Shown here piece after piece: positions 36,521 to 49,221 of a stretch of DNA of 64,000 nucleotides. The stretch covers positions 221,518 through 285,517 of the forward strand of contig JAODTK010004276.1 in the NCBI GenBank assembly GCA_026419785.1, given 5' to 3'. The DNA is from Sclerodactyla briareus (lineage: Eukaryota > Echinodermata > Holothuroidea > Dendrochirotida > Sclerodactylidae). The translations under genes were made by a program, and so were the position numbers. Below the pieces are notes generated by a model that was not told the DNA's origin, did no database searches, and worked only from the letters and a program-made list of their open reading frames with translations. The stretch's first letter is position 1, and each line of letters starts with the position of its first letter.

Positions 36521-37111
36521 TGGTGCCGGCATCAATAGTTTCTCTCCACACGGCTAACCTCCATCGAATGCCTTTTGTGGGCGCATTGGAGTATTTGAAC
36601 AAGGACAAAAAGTCAAATATGTTCTTTGGCATGTGATTTGGCCCGGAGAGGGGAAAAGAAATCAGTGAAGTACATGTTAAATTAGTATTTATATGCACTG
36701 ATCGACTCTTAAATGTTTAGAGTTAAGTACTTTGTATCGAGTGTCATAGCTCATAGGCCACCTTTATAGGCTAGTACTCATGGGTAAAATGCGAAGCCCA
36801 ACACACGGATGGGAACATGAAACAAAATACGATGTTTTGTGTTTGTGTGCGTTTTGTCAAAACAGGAAAACAGTTTCACATTTGTACTTCGGGGGCCATT
36901 TTACTGTCTTCCCCTGGAGGCCCATCGCATCGCAAGTACAGCTACCTAGGAAAAACGGGGGGACAGGATGCTGAATTGAACTAAAAATGCTAGCTTGCCA
37001 AGCGTATGATACCACTATGCCATGCCATTTTCTCACCCTGTAAAGTGACTGCTGACTTGACTTTGAACCCAAAGAGGCAATGACAATGTCTCATTTTTGT
37101 ATTGCACACAG

Positions 37112-37228
37112 GTCAAGGAAATACGTACTACCATCATGGATCAGACCAGGAAATCATCAAGCCAGGCAAGGACTTTGTGAAGGATTCTGTAAGACTGGTC
37201 AAACGCTGCACAAAACCAGACAGGAAAG
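37112..37228 (+). CDS. SEC61G: SEC61G start-codon exon
   Basis: The exon lies between acceptor ttgcacacag and donor gtaagtg. The 24 bases before ATG (37,136) are 5'UTR, so an upstream non-coding exon is expected. It encodes MDQ and then, after a one-base loss near 37,145, [14 protein letters not shown] and [13 protein letters not shown], leaving in phase 1. This is the cytosolic N-terminal part of the single-span Sec61 gamma subunit of the ER protein-conducting channel. The family normally begins MDQ followed directly by a hydrophobic/[20 protein letters not shown] run, so the frame break falls right after codon 3. In such a strongly conserved small gene a base-call error is the likely cause. 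The coding part is close to the usual position of this intron. Confidence 0.9.
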
Positions 37229-38361
37229 GTAAGTGAGGTTAATCCTACGTGATATGAACCCTAGTTGTTAACTGTATTGTCAGGAAATACGAGGTTAGAG
37301 GTTATATAATGCCATTCAGTATAAACTTCCATGATGACTCTACAAGTTGATTTAAAAAAAACTGGATGTGGACTACATTTCGCCCCGGCAGAGCTGATGT
37401 TTTTAATGCACAGGAGGTAGGATTGTGCCATGTTCCATCTTCTAAGAAGGGGATAGTGCTACAAGGGGTCTGGAGGTCATAGGTAGGGCCCGGGAGAATC
37501 CGCGTTTTGAAATGGTAAATTCCGCGCAGCAAATTCCGCGTTTTTCCGCGCATCGCCAGATCGCCGTTTTGCCGCGCAATTCGCGCCATGTTTACCGTTC
37601 CGCGAAAGTCGGGCTTACGGATTCGAGCACAAACAACTAACCTTGAATTCCAGGATACAAAGTTTATCAAACTCCTCCCTCAAATACCTAGAACTCTGAG
37701 CGTTATCCAGAAATATATAGTGGTATCCTAATATACTATTTCTTCATCACAATTAGACGTTGCACTAACATGCACCGAACGTAACACCCAAACCACAATA
37801 GGGTCCAACATAAAAAGGCATGCAGGAACGGCCGAATCTCAACCATATGGCGCAAAGACACCATACAGAATGGCCAAAGCCGATCATCTAATTAACGGCA
37901 CGCCGTTTGTTCTCCACTGCCGGATTCACGTGCCTAATGACAATAGACAAAGTACAGGACATGGGTGGTCACAACTCACAAATGTTACACGAACTTGACT
38001 TCAACGATGCCACGCTAATACTTAGGGCTAAAAATCGCTCTTTCTTGCCGCGAGTGGTCAGAATTGGAACATAAAGTGAGGGCACATGGCACTTGCACTA
38101 AACCCCATCGACTTAACATGTGTGCATGTCCGCTGTCGCGGACGTGAGTTAATTAATTCCCATCCACGTGGCTCTAAACTTTCCTCAGTTAGACATAGAG
38201 CCAGCACACGTGCCCTCCTCCATTGCCATCCTCCATTGACAGTGGAAGTCACGCCCCACTGCACTGGGGCACAGTGCGGTGTCTGCCACTGTAGCAATTC
38301 TTGAAAAGTAACCCGGGGTGTTTGTTTCTGTCGTGTTGTGAAAAACCGGGGATCGGAGTTC

Positions 38362-39900
38362 GCACAATTAAATACTGAATATACTATCGAAGGCTTTGTG
38401 GTGAGTGTATCCAAACCAGGCCTCGAATTAAAAGTTGAAGGGGCAAGTGCAATTTTCTAATGGCAATGCCAAAAATTGCCCTTCGGTGTTTCATTCAAAT
38501 GTCAGGGCACCAAGCATTTAAGACCATTTTAAGGGCACAAGGCAATCGAAAGAAAGACAAGGGCAAGAGGCAAATTTGAAAATTACCGAAAAATGTTTTA
38601 TTGTGACCGTGTAACTCTCCCATCATACTACGTAACGTTATAAGCGATCTCCAGTGTATTCTTGTCGTTCGGTCAACTGCTCGATTGTTGACAATGATTT
38701 TTTCACTTCATAATTTACTCTAGATACTCAAATGAAGTCGTTTTTTATATTTTCCATGAAAAACAAATGTAGCTTACTGGCAATAATTCATTCACGGATC
38801 ATGTATGACTACTTAGAAAAGTTTTGTCGCTGCTGCGAAGGAACTCGCGAGCCACTAAATCGGACACCTCAAATCCCACATAACGAACCCGCCGCACATC
38901 TCTAGCGCTGTCCTGCATGCTAGGGCCGCCAGTTCAACCATTTCAACACCCATGTGCGCAGCACGCCAAATGCATAGCGTAATTCAAGCTCGGAGTGAAT
39001 GTACAAATATGTGACTTACGTAGGCCCGTCGCGGTGCATTTGTCCGGCCGTTTTAATTATCATGTGATGTGTGGGCAGCGTGGGGCCGGCCAGGCCTGGG
39101 TGTTAAACGGTTTTTTTTTAAATTAGTGCACTTTATCTATTGATTCCACATACCAATTCCTACGCCAGAAAGGTCGTAATGATGGTTGAAGGATAATCCC
39201 ATTCAAATGGGTCGATGGTGGAGCAAGATTCGATAGGCCCTAACCCGATGATTGGTACCTAACGGTTGCGGTTAATTATAGCTCCATCGGCTGCGTTACG
39301 TCATTCAAGTTTTTAACCATTCACTACGCAATAGTACGGTACCATTGGACATCACGGATTCGGATTTATGGTGCACAAACAATACAACGAATGAAAGGAC
39401 TAATCCAATTCAGATGATTAAAATGAAAAGCGGAAATTCATGACACTTTTACATGTAATGGGCCTGATGATTCAATGGGAACTTTCAGAAGTTGCTGAAG
39501 GGTATCATCGCTAGTTTTGAGAAGGGAGGGCACCGACGGCAATGAGCAATTAGGGGCACGGCAGTCACTGCCGCCGATGAAGCTTGAAATGTGAGGGTAT
39601 CACAGCAAATGGCAGGGCACAGACGGCGATTGCCGTCGGTTAATTTGAGGCCTGATCCAGAACTTATATCAAATAAACGATCACAGTTTCAAACAAAGGG
39701 AATTGAGATTGAAAGGAATCGGAGACTGCAACTTGATTTCCGTGATACATGTAGGCAAGCACAATTAATTACTGAATATACTATCGAAGGCTTTGGTGAG
39801 TGTATCGCAACTTTATATCAATAAACGATTACAGTTTCAACAAAGGGAATGGAGATTGAAAGGAAACGGAGACTGCAACCTGATTTCTGTGATAGACGAG
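38362..39900. repeat. 148-bp tandem repeat, split by the hAT-like element
   Basis: The unit includes tactgaatatactatcgaagg, tttatatcaataaacgat and ggagactgcaacttgattt. It is seen as an end fragment (38,362-38,416), one unit (39,655-39,808) and a following partial unit (39,809-39,900). Confidence 0.85.
38417..39654. mobile_element. hAT-like non-autonomous DNA transposon
   Basis: The ends are inverted: CAGGCCTCGAATTAA at 38,417-38,431 and, reverse-complemented, CAGGCCTCAAATTAA ending at 39,654 (14 of 15 match). It is flanked by ATCCAAAC (38,409-38,416) and ATCCAGAAC (39,655-39,663). The neighbouring uninterrupted tandem unit reads gtgtATCGCAACttta, which is the empty site. 8-bp duplications and CAG-type ends fit the hAT superfamily. 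Internal sequence near both ends is rich in ggca/tgcc words. No transposase frame was found. Confidence 0.85.
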
Positions 39901-40832
39901 CACGAGCACAATTTCCGCGTAATCCGCAATTTTTCCAAATTCCGCGCTGACAACCGATCCGGCATATCATTAACATGTTATTTTCCGTGATTCGCGGACT
40001 TCGCCTCTCCAGCAGTTAAGACCCTCCACTCACCTAAGGAGTTCAAAGCGAAGGAAAATCTACACATTTCCTTGAGGTGGAAGTGTTTTGTGGATAGGTG
40101 CTGACTGGACCTCAGAGTCTAGGAGTCAGTGCTAACACTTCTGGTGCACTTGACTTACAGTCTCCTCGGATCAATGAATGCCTGAATGCAGCTGAACATC
40201 TGCTACTTTAGTACTTTAACAAAACTGGGGAATGGATTGCAGAAGTCAGGTTTGACCAAATATTGGAGAAGTGACATATTATCCCCCAGATAGCCCGGCT
40301 CGAATGGGCTCTCCATCAGGAGACATTGAGAAGTGGTGCCAGGTAGTGCTGGGCTGCGGGTCATCTTCGTTTGGGAACCCCAGGGTCAGCAAAGGAGGAC
40401 AGTTGTGGCTGTGGCATCTATACCGATGTACTACTGTAGGTCAGATTATTGGTGCCGTCCTGGAATGGTTGGACAATATTTTAGGACACGGCACACTGAA
40501 CGTGCATTACAAGGACACAACCTCTCCAACGTCCGACAAGTAGTTTTGTCGCACTCTGGTGCTCCAGAGTGGCTGCCAGTCATTAACAATCAGTGGCAAA
40601 TACCAGTTATCAAGTTGCACATGTCCTGACCTGGAGGCATGTATTATCTGAACAATTCTGTGAACCCAGTCTGTGAGCCAGCTACGCCTCCTTTGGGTAT
40701 TTTAGGAAGAAAAACCAAGACTTCTGTCATGGTATACTTGCCAAGCTCAGAGGATCAAACCTATTCAAGGCTCAGCAAGGGTGCAGCTGCGAATCCTTCA
40801 CCAGGTACACTGAATCAGGCATGTCTCTCTAG

Positions 40833-41099
<267 letters not shown>

Positions 41100-41102
41100 T
41101 AA

Positions 41103-42149
41103 GTACAAATTTCCTGTTGCGCTGCTGTTGTTGGATCATTATGGAAACCAGACCTACCATGAAATTTTGTTTTGGTGTGCATGTCCCATGTTACCTTTCG
41201 AGTATTTTGGGAGATTGCTGGTATCATTGATCATATGACTGAAGGCAGTGTGAGCTTTTTGGTAAGTTTTTGTGCAGGTGAGATATGATGCCTGTGTGCC
41301 ACAGTGCTGAAACCAGCAAGGTAGTGGTGGGTGACAGGTGTGCCAGTGCATGTGTGGTGTGGTTCTCATTGTGGCCTATTAGAGACAAGTGGTTTGGCAG
41401 AAGGAGACTACAGAACTGCAGTCTGGCCTAGGGGTGGTCAAATATCATAGTGGTGTCCCAGGCCTGTCATATGAGGTGATCCATAAGAAGATTCTAGGAA
41501 GTATGAGTGATAGAAAAAAAAAAGGTGTCTCGGGGGAATTTTGAGGATCAAAATCCTTTCTTCTTATGCCTAACCATGTCCACATGTAGCCTCGGCAACG
41601 CATCCATGATTAAAAAAAAAAACTCTTTGAGGTAACACCGCCTCCCCTCATACCCCTCCCCGGGACGCAGATCACTGTCACAAATTACCCGGCTCTAAAA
41701 ATGAGCAATACATTTTCTTTGGGCAGCTGTGGTCTGCTGCCCGTTATATTATGAATTCTCTAATTTTTGTTGGAATCCTGATATGTGGTTGCCATAATTC
41801 AACCAGAAGTTGAATTACCAACCTCTGCCATGAATCATTAACTCACACTAGCACATCGTGTAAACCTCTGCGTTGCCCCGTAGCAGTTTTGAGCAGAATT
41901 GATAATTTGTGTTAGTTGAAGCACACCTCTATTATGGTCCCTCATACAGTTGAATTAAGGAATAAACTGCAACGGGGGGGGACTTTTACTGGTGAATAAA
42001 CAGTCAAGACTATTGAATTTCAGGTTAAATACGGAGAGGAGCAGCGAATGTGATTTGCAATCCTGTATTCGCACTCACTAACGGATAAAAAAGCTTTGGG
42101 GTTGTAGATACATCATAACATTCTAACAGTAATAACATGACAGGTGGTT
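41103..42149. other. Non-coding downstream of SEC61G exon
   Basis: It should contain the tiny last SEC61G exon and 3'UTR if the GTAAGT donor at 41,099 is used. I could not locate it. Confidence 0.4.
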
Positions 42150-42430
42150 AATTGTAAAATTTCAGTGTTGAAATTCAAATAAAAGTGGCAATCCATCATG
42201 TGTTACAGGATCAGAGGGAATAGCAGGTGTGCCTCTACTGGGGTTAAATAGTTAACGATTACCTTTTAGTGCCATAAGAAGAGCATTCAATCCTGTGAAC
42301 AAATCGTTGTACTCTGATTTTTGATGGGATTGCTTTGCCAGATCATTCACAGAAAAAAGGTTGTATCCTAAATAGGTGGTTCTGGGGAGCACCGGATATG
42401 AACGGAGAAGCATTGAAAGGGTTTCATCAC
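42150..42430 (+). repeat. Interspersed repeat family D, copy 2
   Basis: Same ordered blocks as 7,480-7,800, including ccatcatgtgt, ttagtgccataagaagagca and ggagcacc...gaagcattgaaag. Confidence 0.65.
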
Positions 42431-45400
42431 GTTTTCTCTTTCGAGGTTCTTAGTGCCATTCCTCCTTCCAGCCTTCAACAGTCCATTTACATCGGAGCTA
42501 CAAGCTAAAGACCACCCACAAGCTCTACATGTTAGTGGATGCAAACTACCACACGGGACATTGAGATCAACGATAAGGGTCCTGCCTGTATTCATGGATC
42601 AATCAATGACTGTAAGGAATGATTAGCAACATCGTGTGGAGCTACAGATCCATTCTTGTTGAAATGAAGGCCAGGGAAAGGAATCGGGACGCGAGGATCC
42701 AGGTGAAATTTCACTATGGATCACTGTTACGGTGGCAACACCACTCACAATCTGAATTTGTGGTGTTGCCACCCCCTTCAAATTATATTATTTTATAGAA
42801 TACGTTGGGCGATCCGATCCATTAGTTCCAGATGTTGCCATTTTGGTTGGATACATAGAAAGACAACGCATCATTCCGGTTTGGGGCTTTTGGCAGTCAT
42901 TGCCAGACCAAGCAGATGTTGTAACATGGGTTCGATACCCGTTTGGTCCACGAATCATGTACAGTTGTTTGTTAAGAGCAATATGCTCGTGTAATTCTTG
43001 TGAAGCTGGCCTTGGCATAGCTGACACAGTAAAGGTCATTTCTGTGTATGTAGACTTTTATTGAATGTCCTAAATTTGTTCGCAAAAGTAGAGAGCTTTT
43101 CGTGGTTTTGTGTAGCCAAAATGCATCAAAAGATGGAATCAGTGTTATTGTAACTTATCTACAGTGCCTGGTGCTGTGTGATGGTAATTGCATCAGGTCT
43201 CATTCCCTGTGCACTGGAAAGTAATACTTTTAAAGAAGTTTAACAATAATGGCTTGGTTGGAATTGACATCAAATGTCATAACCAAATGGGGGGGGGGGG
43301 GGGTGGGGGGTGGAAGGGGGAGCGGTGAGGAAAGCAATTAGAGTGGCCAGCACAATTTTTTGTCAGCTCGCAATACTCATTTGTGTTTCATTGGTTATAC
43401 TTCTCATGGCAAGCATCAGTTTGATCTTCATCTGTTGCATTATGAGCTTGAAGGAAAAATTCATACTCAACTAGTGAAGGAATTAGATGCAATCTTGAGT
43501 TTCTTGAATCTCGAAAAATGTTGGCCGTGACTAGAGTGGGAAAAACTCCCTCCTGTTTATGCATGTCAACACCTCTGTAAGTTTATTTCCTAAGTGTAAG
43601 CTTGTAGCCTTCTCCAATGTTTCCTCTAAGCCACACTGAGTACATATTATCATTATTGCCATGCATGGAATGGTGGCATTTAGGTGTTTGAATAAAACAA
43701 AGTAACTACCACCGTTACACAATAATTCGATATTTCTGTTTCACAATAGGCACGAAGAACTAAGTATAGCTGCTTTGATCTATTATTTATATGTGTGGCG
43801 GCTTCAACCCCCACTTTAGACTTTCCCCAATTGCCGCATCAACTGAAATGGTCAAGGCGAACCCCACTCAAATGATGCCTGAAGGGGGACGGAAGGGGTG
43901 TGCCAGCGCACTCATAGATGGGCAACCAGGGGTGTTTTTTTGGGAAATTAAACTCTTGTCCCATATTCACCATGGGGAGTGCCCCAGTGTCCACACAGGG
44001 AGATGGCGGTGAGCCTGGGCCATCATGTCTAGGCAGTTCAGGACTGCCCGATCAAGAAATCCATCTGCTGACATGTTTCCGAAGGTACAAGCTCATAAAC
44101 TCATGGGAGCTCTTTCGAATGCTTGGGCAGCCCATCATGTCCTCAAAAGGTACCCATGCAAACCATGCCTTAAATTTGTCCACCATTCCTCGCCATCATG
44201 AGCCTTAAACCCTCCCTGGTGAGGCAGTGGCAGAGGATTTTGCCTCTGATCTACTTGGCTACGGAATCAATTTTGTCGTGTCCGGATGTTGCTTCTGCAA
44301 GAACAAGCTCGTTCAGCTGACTGATCCACACATGACAGCACTAAAGCCCTTGGGGTGATCTGGTGGTCAGGATCAGAATGGGCCGAAGCCTTGCATGTAA
44401 AAATCCAGGTCAATCCCACTCCGCATGTTTCAAGAGTTTTGCTGTATCGTTGACGATGCAGATTTTCTTTTGTTGGTGTTGGAGGTTGTTCAGATAGTCC
44501 CTGGATAATACCCCTCTAAGGTTAGAATTTGGGCCTGCTGCTTTACAGTGTGATATCCAGCTTCTAACCCTCCTTTACAATCTTTCAGGAAACGACATGG
44601 TCTAGTGATTATGTGGATCCCAGAGCAGACCTGTTGGTTTCTTTTCTTGACGGAGCTCAAATCCGGCTGCCATGTAGTCTGGGCATAGGGCGAGTTTGGT
44701 TGGTCGCAATCATGCCAGTTATTCTCGCTGTGCTTGAGGTGTCCCAGCCACTCAGCTGTGATGAGTTACTGGTGTTGGGACTATACAGAACACACTGTCG
44801 CATGCTTGCACTGGCTCCATCTCAGGACAATTGGGAGCAGATAGACTAGGTAGGGGCCGAGTGCCAGGACCATGAGCGCCCAGCTAGGCGCTGTTCACAG
44901 GGTTGGGCCCAGACTGACGTCTACTCGTCCTGTCCGCTGAATGAATGGTTACTGTCGGTCTCTTTAAACTTGGCGTATTTCGGGAGACAAATTTGAAGGT
45001 GCGCCTTGGTCACTGGTTCAGGCTGGCAGACCATAGCATGTCTCCATTGAGTTTCTTTAGAATTGGTTGTTTTCATCTGACAAATCCCTCTTGTCTGCCC
45101 CCATCCTGACGTGCAACAACTGTGCTGGGACGCTATTCCAGTAGTGATTTCATGCAGTATAATTGGCGGTGTTGGAACAGACAAGTTCTCACAGAAGTGA
45201 CCTGATGCGAAAGGCTTGCGGGCGGTTTTCACAAGAACCCGTCATTTGCCGTAGCTATAGATTCCTTAGTTTTCCTGCAAGTGCCAAGTTTGGCTTTTTA
45301 ACACGATAACTCGACCCCACCTGGATGAATGACTTCAGACGTTGGATGTGTGTTCTCCTGATGATACCTAGTCCCTATTTGGTCAGATCTGAATTCATCT

Positions 45401-45489
45401 GGGGTCACCAGAGGTGTCGCAATGTCCAGAGGCCTGACCTGACCAGTGAAATTTGAGTATCGCTTCCTTTGGAGTAACAAGAACACTAT
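42431..45489. other. Unassigned stretch with several short open frames
   Basis: Frames at 43,791-44,012, 43,918-44,208 and 44,613-44,849 (+) are somewhat longer and more GC-rich than the surroundings and could be remains of a retroelement, but I recognise no motif. A 28-base G-rich run lies at 43,290-43,317. Confidence 0.4.
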
Positions 45490-47760
45490 GCTTTTTTGTC
45501 TCGCCTGATTGTGTGTGTGGTGTCACACTTTCTCGTTATCATGATATCTTTCGAACACGTCCAATTGCGACAAAATTTTCAGTGTAGCGGGGTGGGTGAA
45601 CACGATCTAATTAGATTTGGGACCACAAAAGTTCACTAATTAAGTAAGATAATTAGCCTATTTTATGTAATTATTGTTTAGGCTTGTAAGCAAGATTCGG
45701 ATGAACCGTAGGTGGTATGATGACTTGGTTTGGCACATAGATGCGCGATATGAAGTAGATGTACTAATTATATTTTCAGTGTAAAAAATATGGTAATTTA
45801 AGTTGTCTAATTTGCAATAATTTATGCGAAATTCAAAAGTTGTCGGATTCTCACGAAACTGATGACTATGGTCTACCTTCATCCCAAAACTTTTAACAAA
45901 GATTTGGGGTCAATGGAGGTCATAACACATACCCCCTAAATTTGCATAATTTATGTGAATTCTTTGAGTTGCTTGGATTTTCAATGAACCTGGGTGGGTA
46001 TGTTGGGTTCCACCTTGAGTTCCCAAACAATTTTTTTCATCATGGATCAGGGTCACTGGAGGTCATTCAACGTGTCTAATTTGCATAATTTTTTAGGTTT
46101 GCCGGATTTTCGTGAAACTTGTTGGTAAATTGGCTTAAATTTGCATAATTTATGCCACATTTTAGGACTCACCTTCCAAAAACCTTTTACTCCTTTAGTA
46201 GACATTGTCAATCGTCAATACTCAATCTGCTTATCGTCAGTGCTTCTCCACTGAAACTGCCTTACTGAGAGTGCAAATGATTTGTTGCTTGCATTAGATA
46301 AAGGTTCAGAGGCTATCTTGATTTTATTAGATAACTCAGCAGCTTTGACACCATAATCATACCAATACTACTTGAGCGACTACAAAACAATTGTGGTATT
46401 GGCGGGTCAGCATCAAAATGGCTTGAGTCTTACCTTGAAGGCCAGAGACAAGCTGTAGTGGTAGAGAACACAATTTCTGACATGGTTCCTCTTTCATGTG
46501 GCATCCCTCAAGGATCTGTTAAAGGCCATGTTTCCGCATGTATACAAGTCCGTTAAGTGATATAATCAACTCTCATCGTGGAGTTCACCATATGATATAT
46601 GCCGATGATACCCAACTTCATATCATCGTGGAAAACCATCAGATCACTAAACGGGGCCATTGACACATAGAGGCATGCATCTCTGATGTTAACAACAAAC
46701 TCATGTTAAATGATTAATAAAACTGAAGTATTGCACGTTCATTCCCAGTTTTGTGAATCATCCTTATTGCCTATGTTACACATTGGAGTACCCTATCATT
46801 CTTCTTGCCAATCTGCCGAAAATCTTGGCATAATTGTAGATAATACTATGCAATTTACATAACACGGTCGCCGCCCAGTGTCTGTTAATGGCCTCCTTTG
46901 GAATCTATAAAATTCGTTCACGCAGATATTTAGATCAGAAGTCTGCGGAACGTTAGTCCATGCGTTCTCTCGCCTCTGGGATTACAATAACGCACTTCTG
47001 TACGAGTTGCCTACCGTTTATTGTCTGCATTACAGGGGGTACAAAACTCGGCTGCCGAGACTTGTCACTGGTAACAAACGCTCTAAGCCTATAACTCCTA
47101 CTATTAAAAACTTCATTGGCTTTCCCGGTGAAAGGGCGTTTGTCTTTTTAGGATTCTCTTGCTTACTTTTAAAGCAGAAATGCCTTGCTCCCGCAATATC
47201 TGACGGTACTAAAAGGAAAAACTCTCTTTACTCGACGAACACGAACCGTTCGTCCTCAAATCACGACTGTTGAAACCCCGTCTCGTAGGAAAAACACATT
47301 TTTGTGAACAGCGTTTTGTCTGTTGCAGCCCCAACAGTTTGGAACCACTTACCCCTAAGAATCCGGAAATCCTCAAATGTAATCACCTTCAAGTCGAGGC
47401 TAAACTTTTTGTTCTCTAGATATCTGTGGTAATCTTCTGTTTTGTTGGGTATCAGATTGTGTGTCGGCGCATCGAAACCTTATATTTTTCGCGCCTTATA
47501 AATGTAGATTTATTATTTTTATTATTGTCATACTCATTCCTTTCGAATTTGAAATTGGTCCTGATTGTAGGCTGTTCCTGTTAAATATTAAGCGACACAT
47601 GGGCATGCTTGTACTGTTTGCTGGTGACCTAATAGAAGTAATACTCCTCGCGCAACTAGGGCGAGTACACTGGGGGCGATCGCCCGTTGTTTATATAGAC
47701 GGGCAGTTGGAGGAAATGGAGATGTTGTGAAAATCGATATATTGGCTAACTTAAGCTTGT
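45490..47760 (+). repeat. Interspersed repeat family A, copy 3, split by a LINE
   Basis: The left part (45,490-46,212) has gtctcgcctgattgtgtg, ttgcgacaaaattttcag, gggtgaacacgatctaatta and 127-base-type units near 45,811, 45,938, 46,077 and 46,137. The right part resumes at about 47,530 with cctttcgaatttgaaattgg, gtaggctgttcctgtta and gcgcaactagggcgag, exactly where copy 1 continues at about 10,160-10,330. Confidence 0.85.
46215..47525 (+). mobile_element. CR1/L2-like LINE reverse-transcriptase fragment, nested
   Basis: RT blocks in order: LLDNSAAFDTI (46,325-46,355), SKWLESYLEGQRQAVVVE, CGIPQGSV (46,497-46,520), MIYADDTQLH (46,592-46,621), AENLGIIVDNTMQF, then the C-terminal VLSVAAPTVWNHLPLRIRKS and FKSRLKLFVL. 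The YADD catalytic box is intact, but frameshifts occur around 46,520 and 46,640. The 3' end is a (TTATT)n-type tail near 47,510. It is inserted inside repeat family A. Confidence 0.88.
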
Positions 47761-48860
47761 AAACAAGACCTCATCTGCATGGATGTAGGTCATACCTGGT
47801 ATGGAGTTCCCTATAATAGTATTACCTGATCCCTATGTAATCTTGTTATCATGTGAAGTTGAACAATGCAGAGGTTAGCTTGATCAATCAGGTTCAGTCA
47901 AGGAATAATTGCCTTTTGACTTCTTCTCAGCCGAGGGAGGAACATTGCTTCATTTTAATTCTTCATATAAAAACATACGACTCGATCAAAAAATATATTT
48001 TTCTAAAAAAAGTACTATCCAGAAATTAACACTGAATACTGGATTTACATAAGGCCTTGCTTGACTATCTACAAGTCTTATTTTGACAAAAATTTGAAAA
48101 AAAGCCGATTATGATGCCAAGTTGACACTAAATTTGAATATTTTTTAAGGTCTTTTTTGCAGTTGGAGTTGTTGTGGCTCAGTTGGAATTTCTCACAAAA
48201 ATAACATATTTGTCTTAGTTTTGCAATATTGTGGTCTCAGTGGAGATATTACCCCTGATCGGTATCTTCCAACAATCTACTGGTCACAAGATTAGGAAGT
48301 GTGTAAAACACTCTAACGTCTTGGTCTTTCCTACGCCCTACCTTACTCTCAAATCCTTGAACGACAGACATGACACTATACTCATTTGTACTGGACCCAT
48401 GCTCCTGAGAGTGCTCTTCAAAGGCAAGCAGGTTAGTTGGTGCTTATTTTGGTTAGTATGTCATTCATCTTCATATAGGTTAAGGTTTTTGGTTCCATAT
48501 AGCAAAACTGTATGACCTATTTAAACGAATTGAGGGTACAGGTATTGGTCATGGAGGAACCCCGTCCACGGTGCGCGGTCAACTTTACTTTATTATGTAG
48601 GCAGTTTTTGTTTCTGTACGTAGAGACTTATTACCATAGATGGCCCCGGAATATGAACCCAATTAGGCGACGTGTACAACTTCACTTTTTGGCACTGTCC
48701 TATAGCATTCTGCCGATCGAGAAGCCACATTGCCTGTCATCCCAGAGTGCCTGATGAACTGACCTAGCTAGTTGGTGTGGAGCAGATATGTGGGGGATTA
48801 CCCGCCACCACTCACGTACACCGACTGTACTATATAGTGGCTACACCGTGATCTTCGTTG
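47761..48860. other. Non-coding, nothing recognised
   Basis: AT-rich sequence with no supported gene or repeat partner in the window. Confidence 0.5.
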
Positions 48861-48867
48861 CTGCGAT

Positions 48868-48975
48868 CAAGGACGCGTGTTTATTTCAACTGAGGAGACG
48901 CGATCCTATACGAGACAATTGTAATTTTCATATACAATCGTTTATTCAATATTTCCAATGATTGAAGCCAGTATA
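48868..48975 (+). repeat. Direct repeat, left copy (partner 50,700-50,790)
   Basis: Shared ordered words: ggacg.gtgttt, gaggagacg.gat, gacaattg.aattt.atata and tattcaatatttccaa.gat. Confidence 0.6.
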
Positions 48976-49221
48976 AAAAACAATATTAGTGGTATTTAAA
49001 CGTTATTATCACGCATAACGTTTTCCCGCCACCACTAATCTACACAGGAATGTGCATTATGTGGCGAACTGAAAATATACGCGCTTTGATTCAGGTTGAA
49101 ACACACAAAACAAGCACCAAGAGTTAAGCTCACTAAAATTGATTGTACACAACGTTACCCGGCACCTGGAATATGTATAAGACTGTGCAATTCGGTGGCT
49201 AAATTAGAAGTACACTTTGCA

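Noticed and set aside
40271-40629. Possible retroelement frames (90 and 98 codons) in the SEC61G intron
   Set aside because: Translations show no reverse-transcriptase, integrase or recombinase motif that I can name.
43791-44849. Possible host gene from three consecutive plus-strand frames
   Set aside because: No shared family, no convincing splice sites joining them, and no conserved motif.
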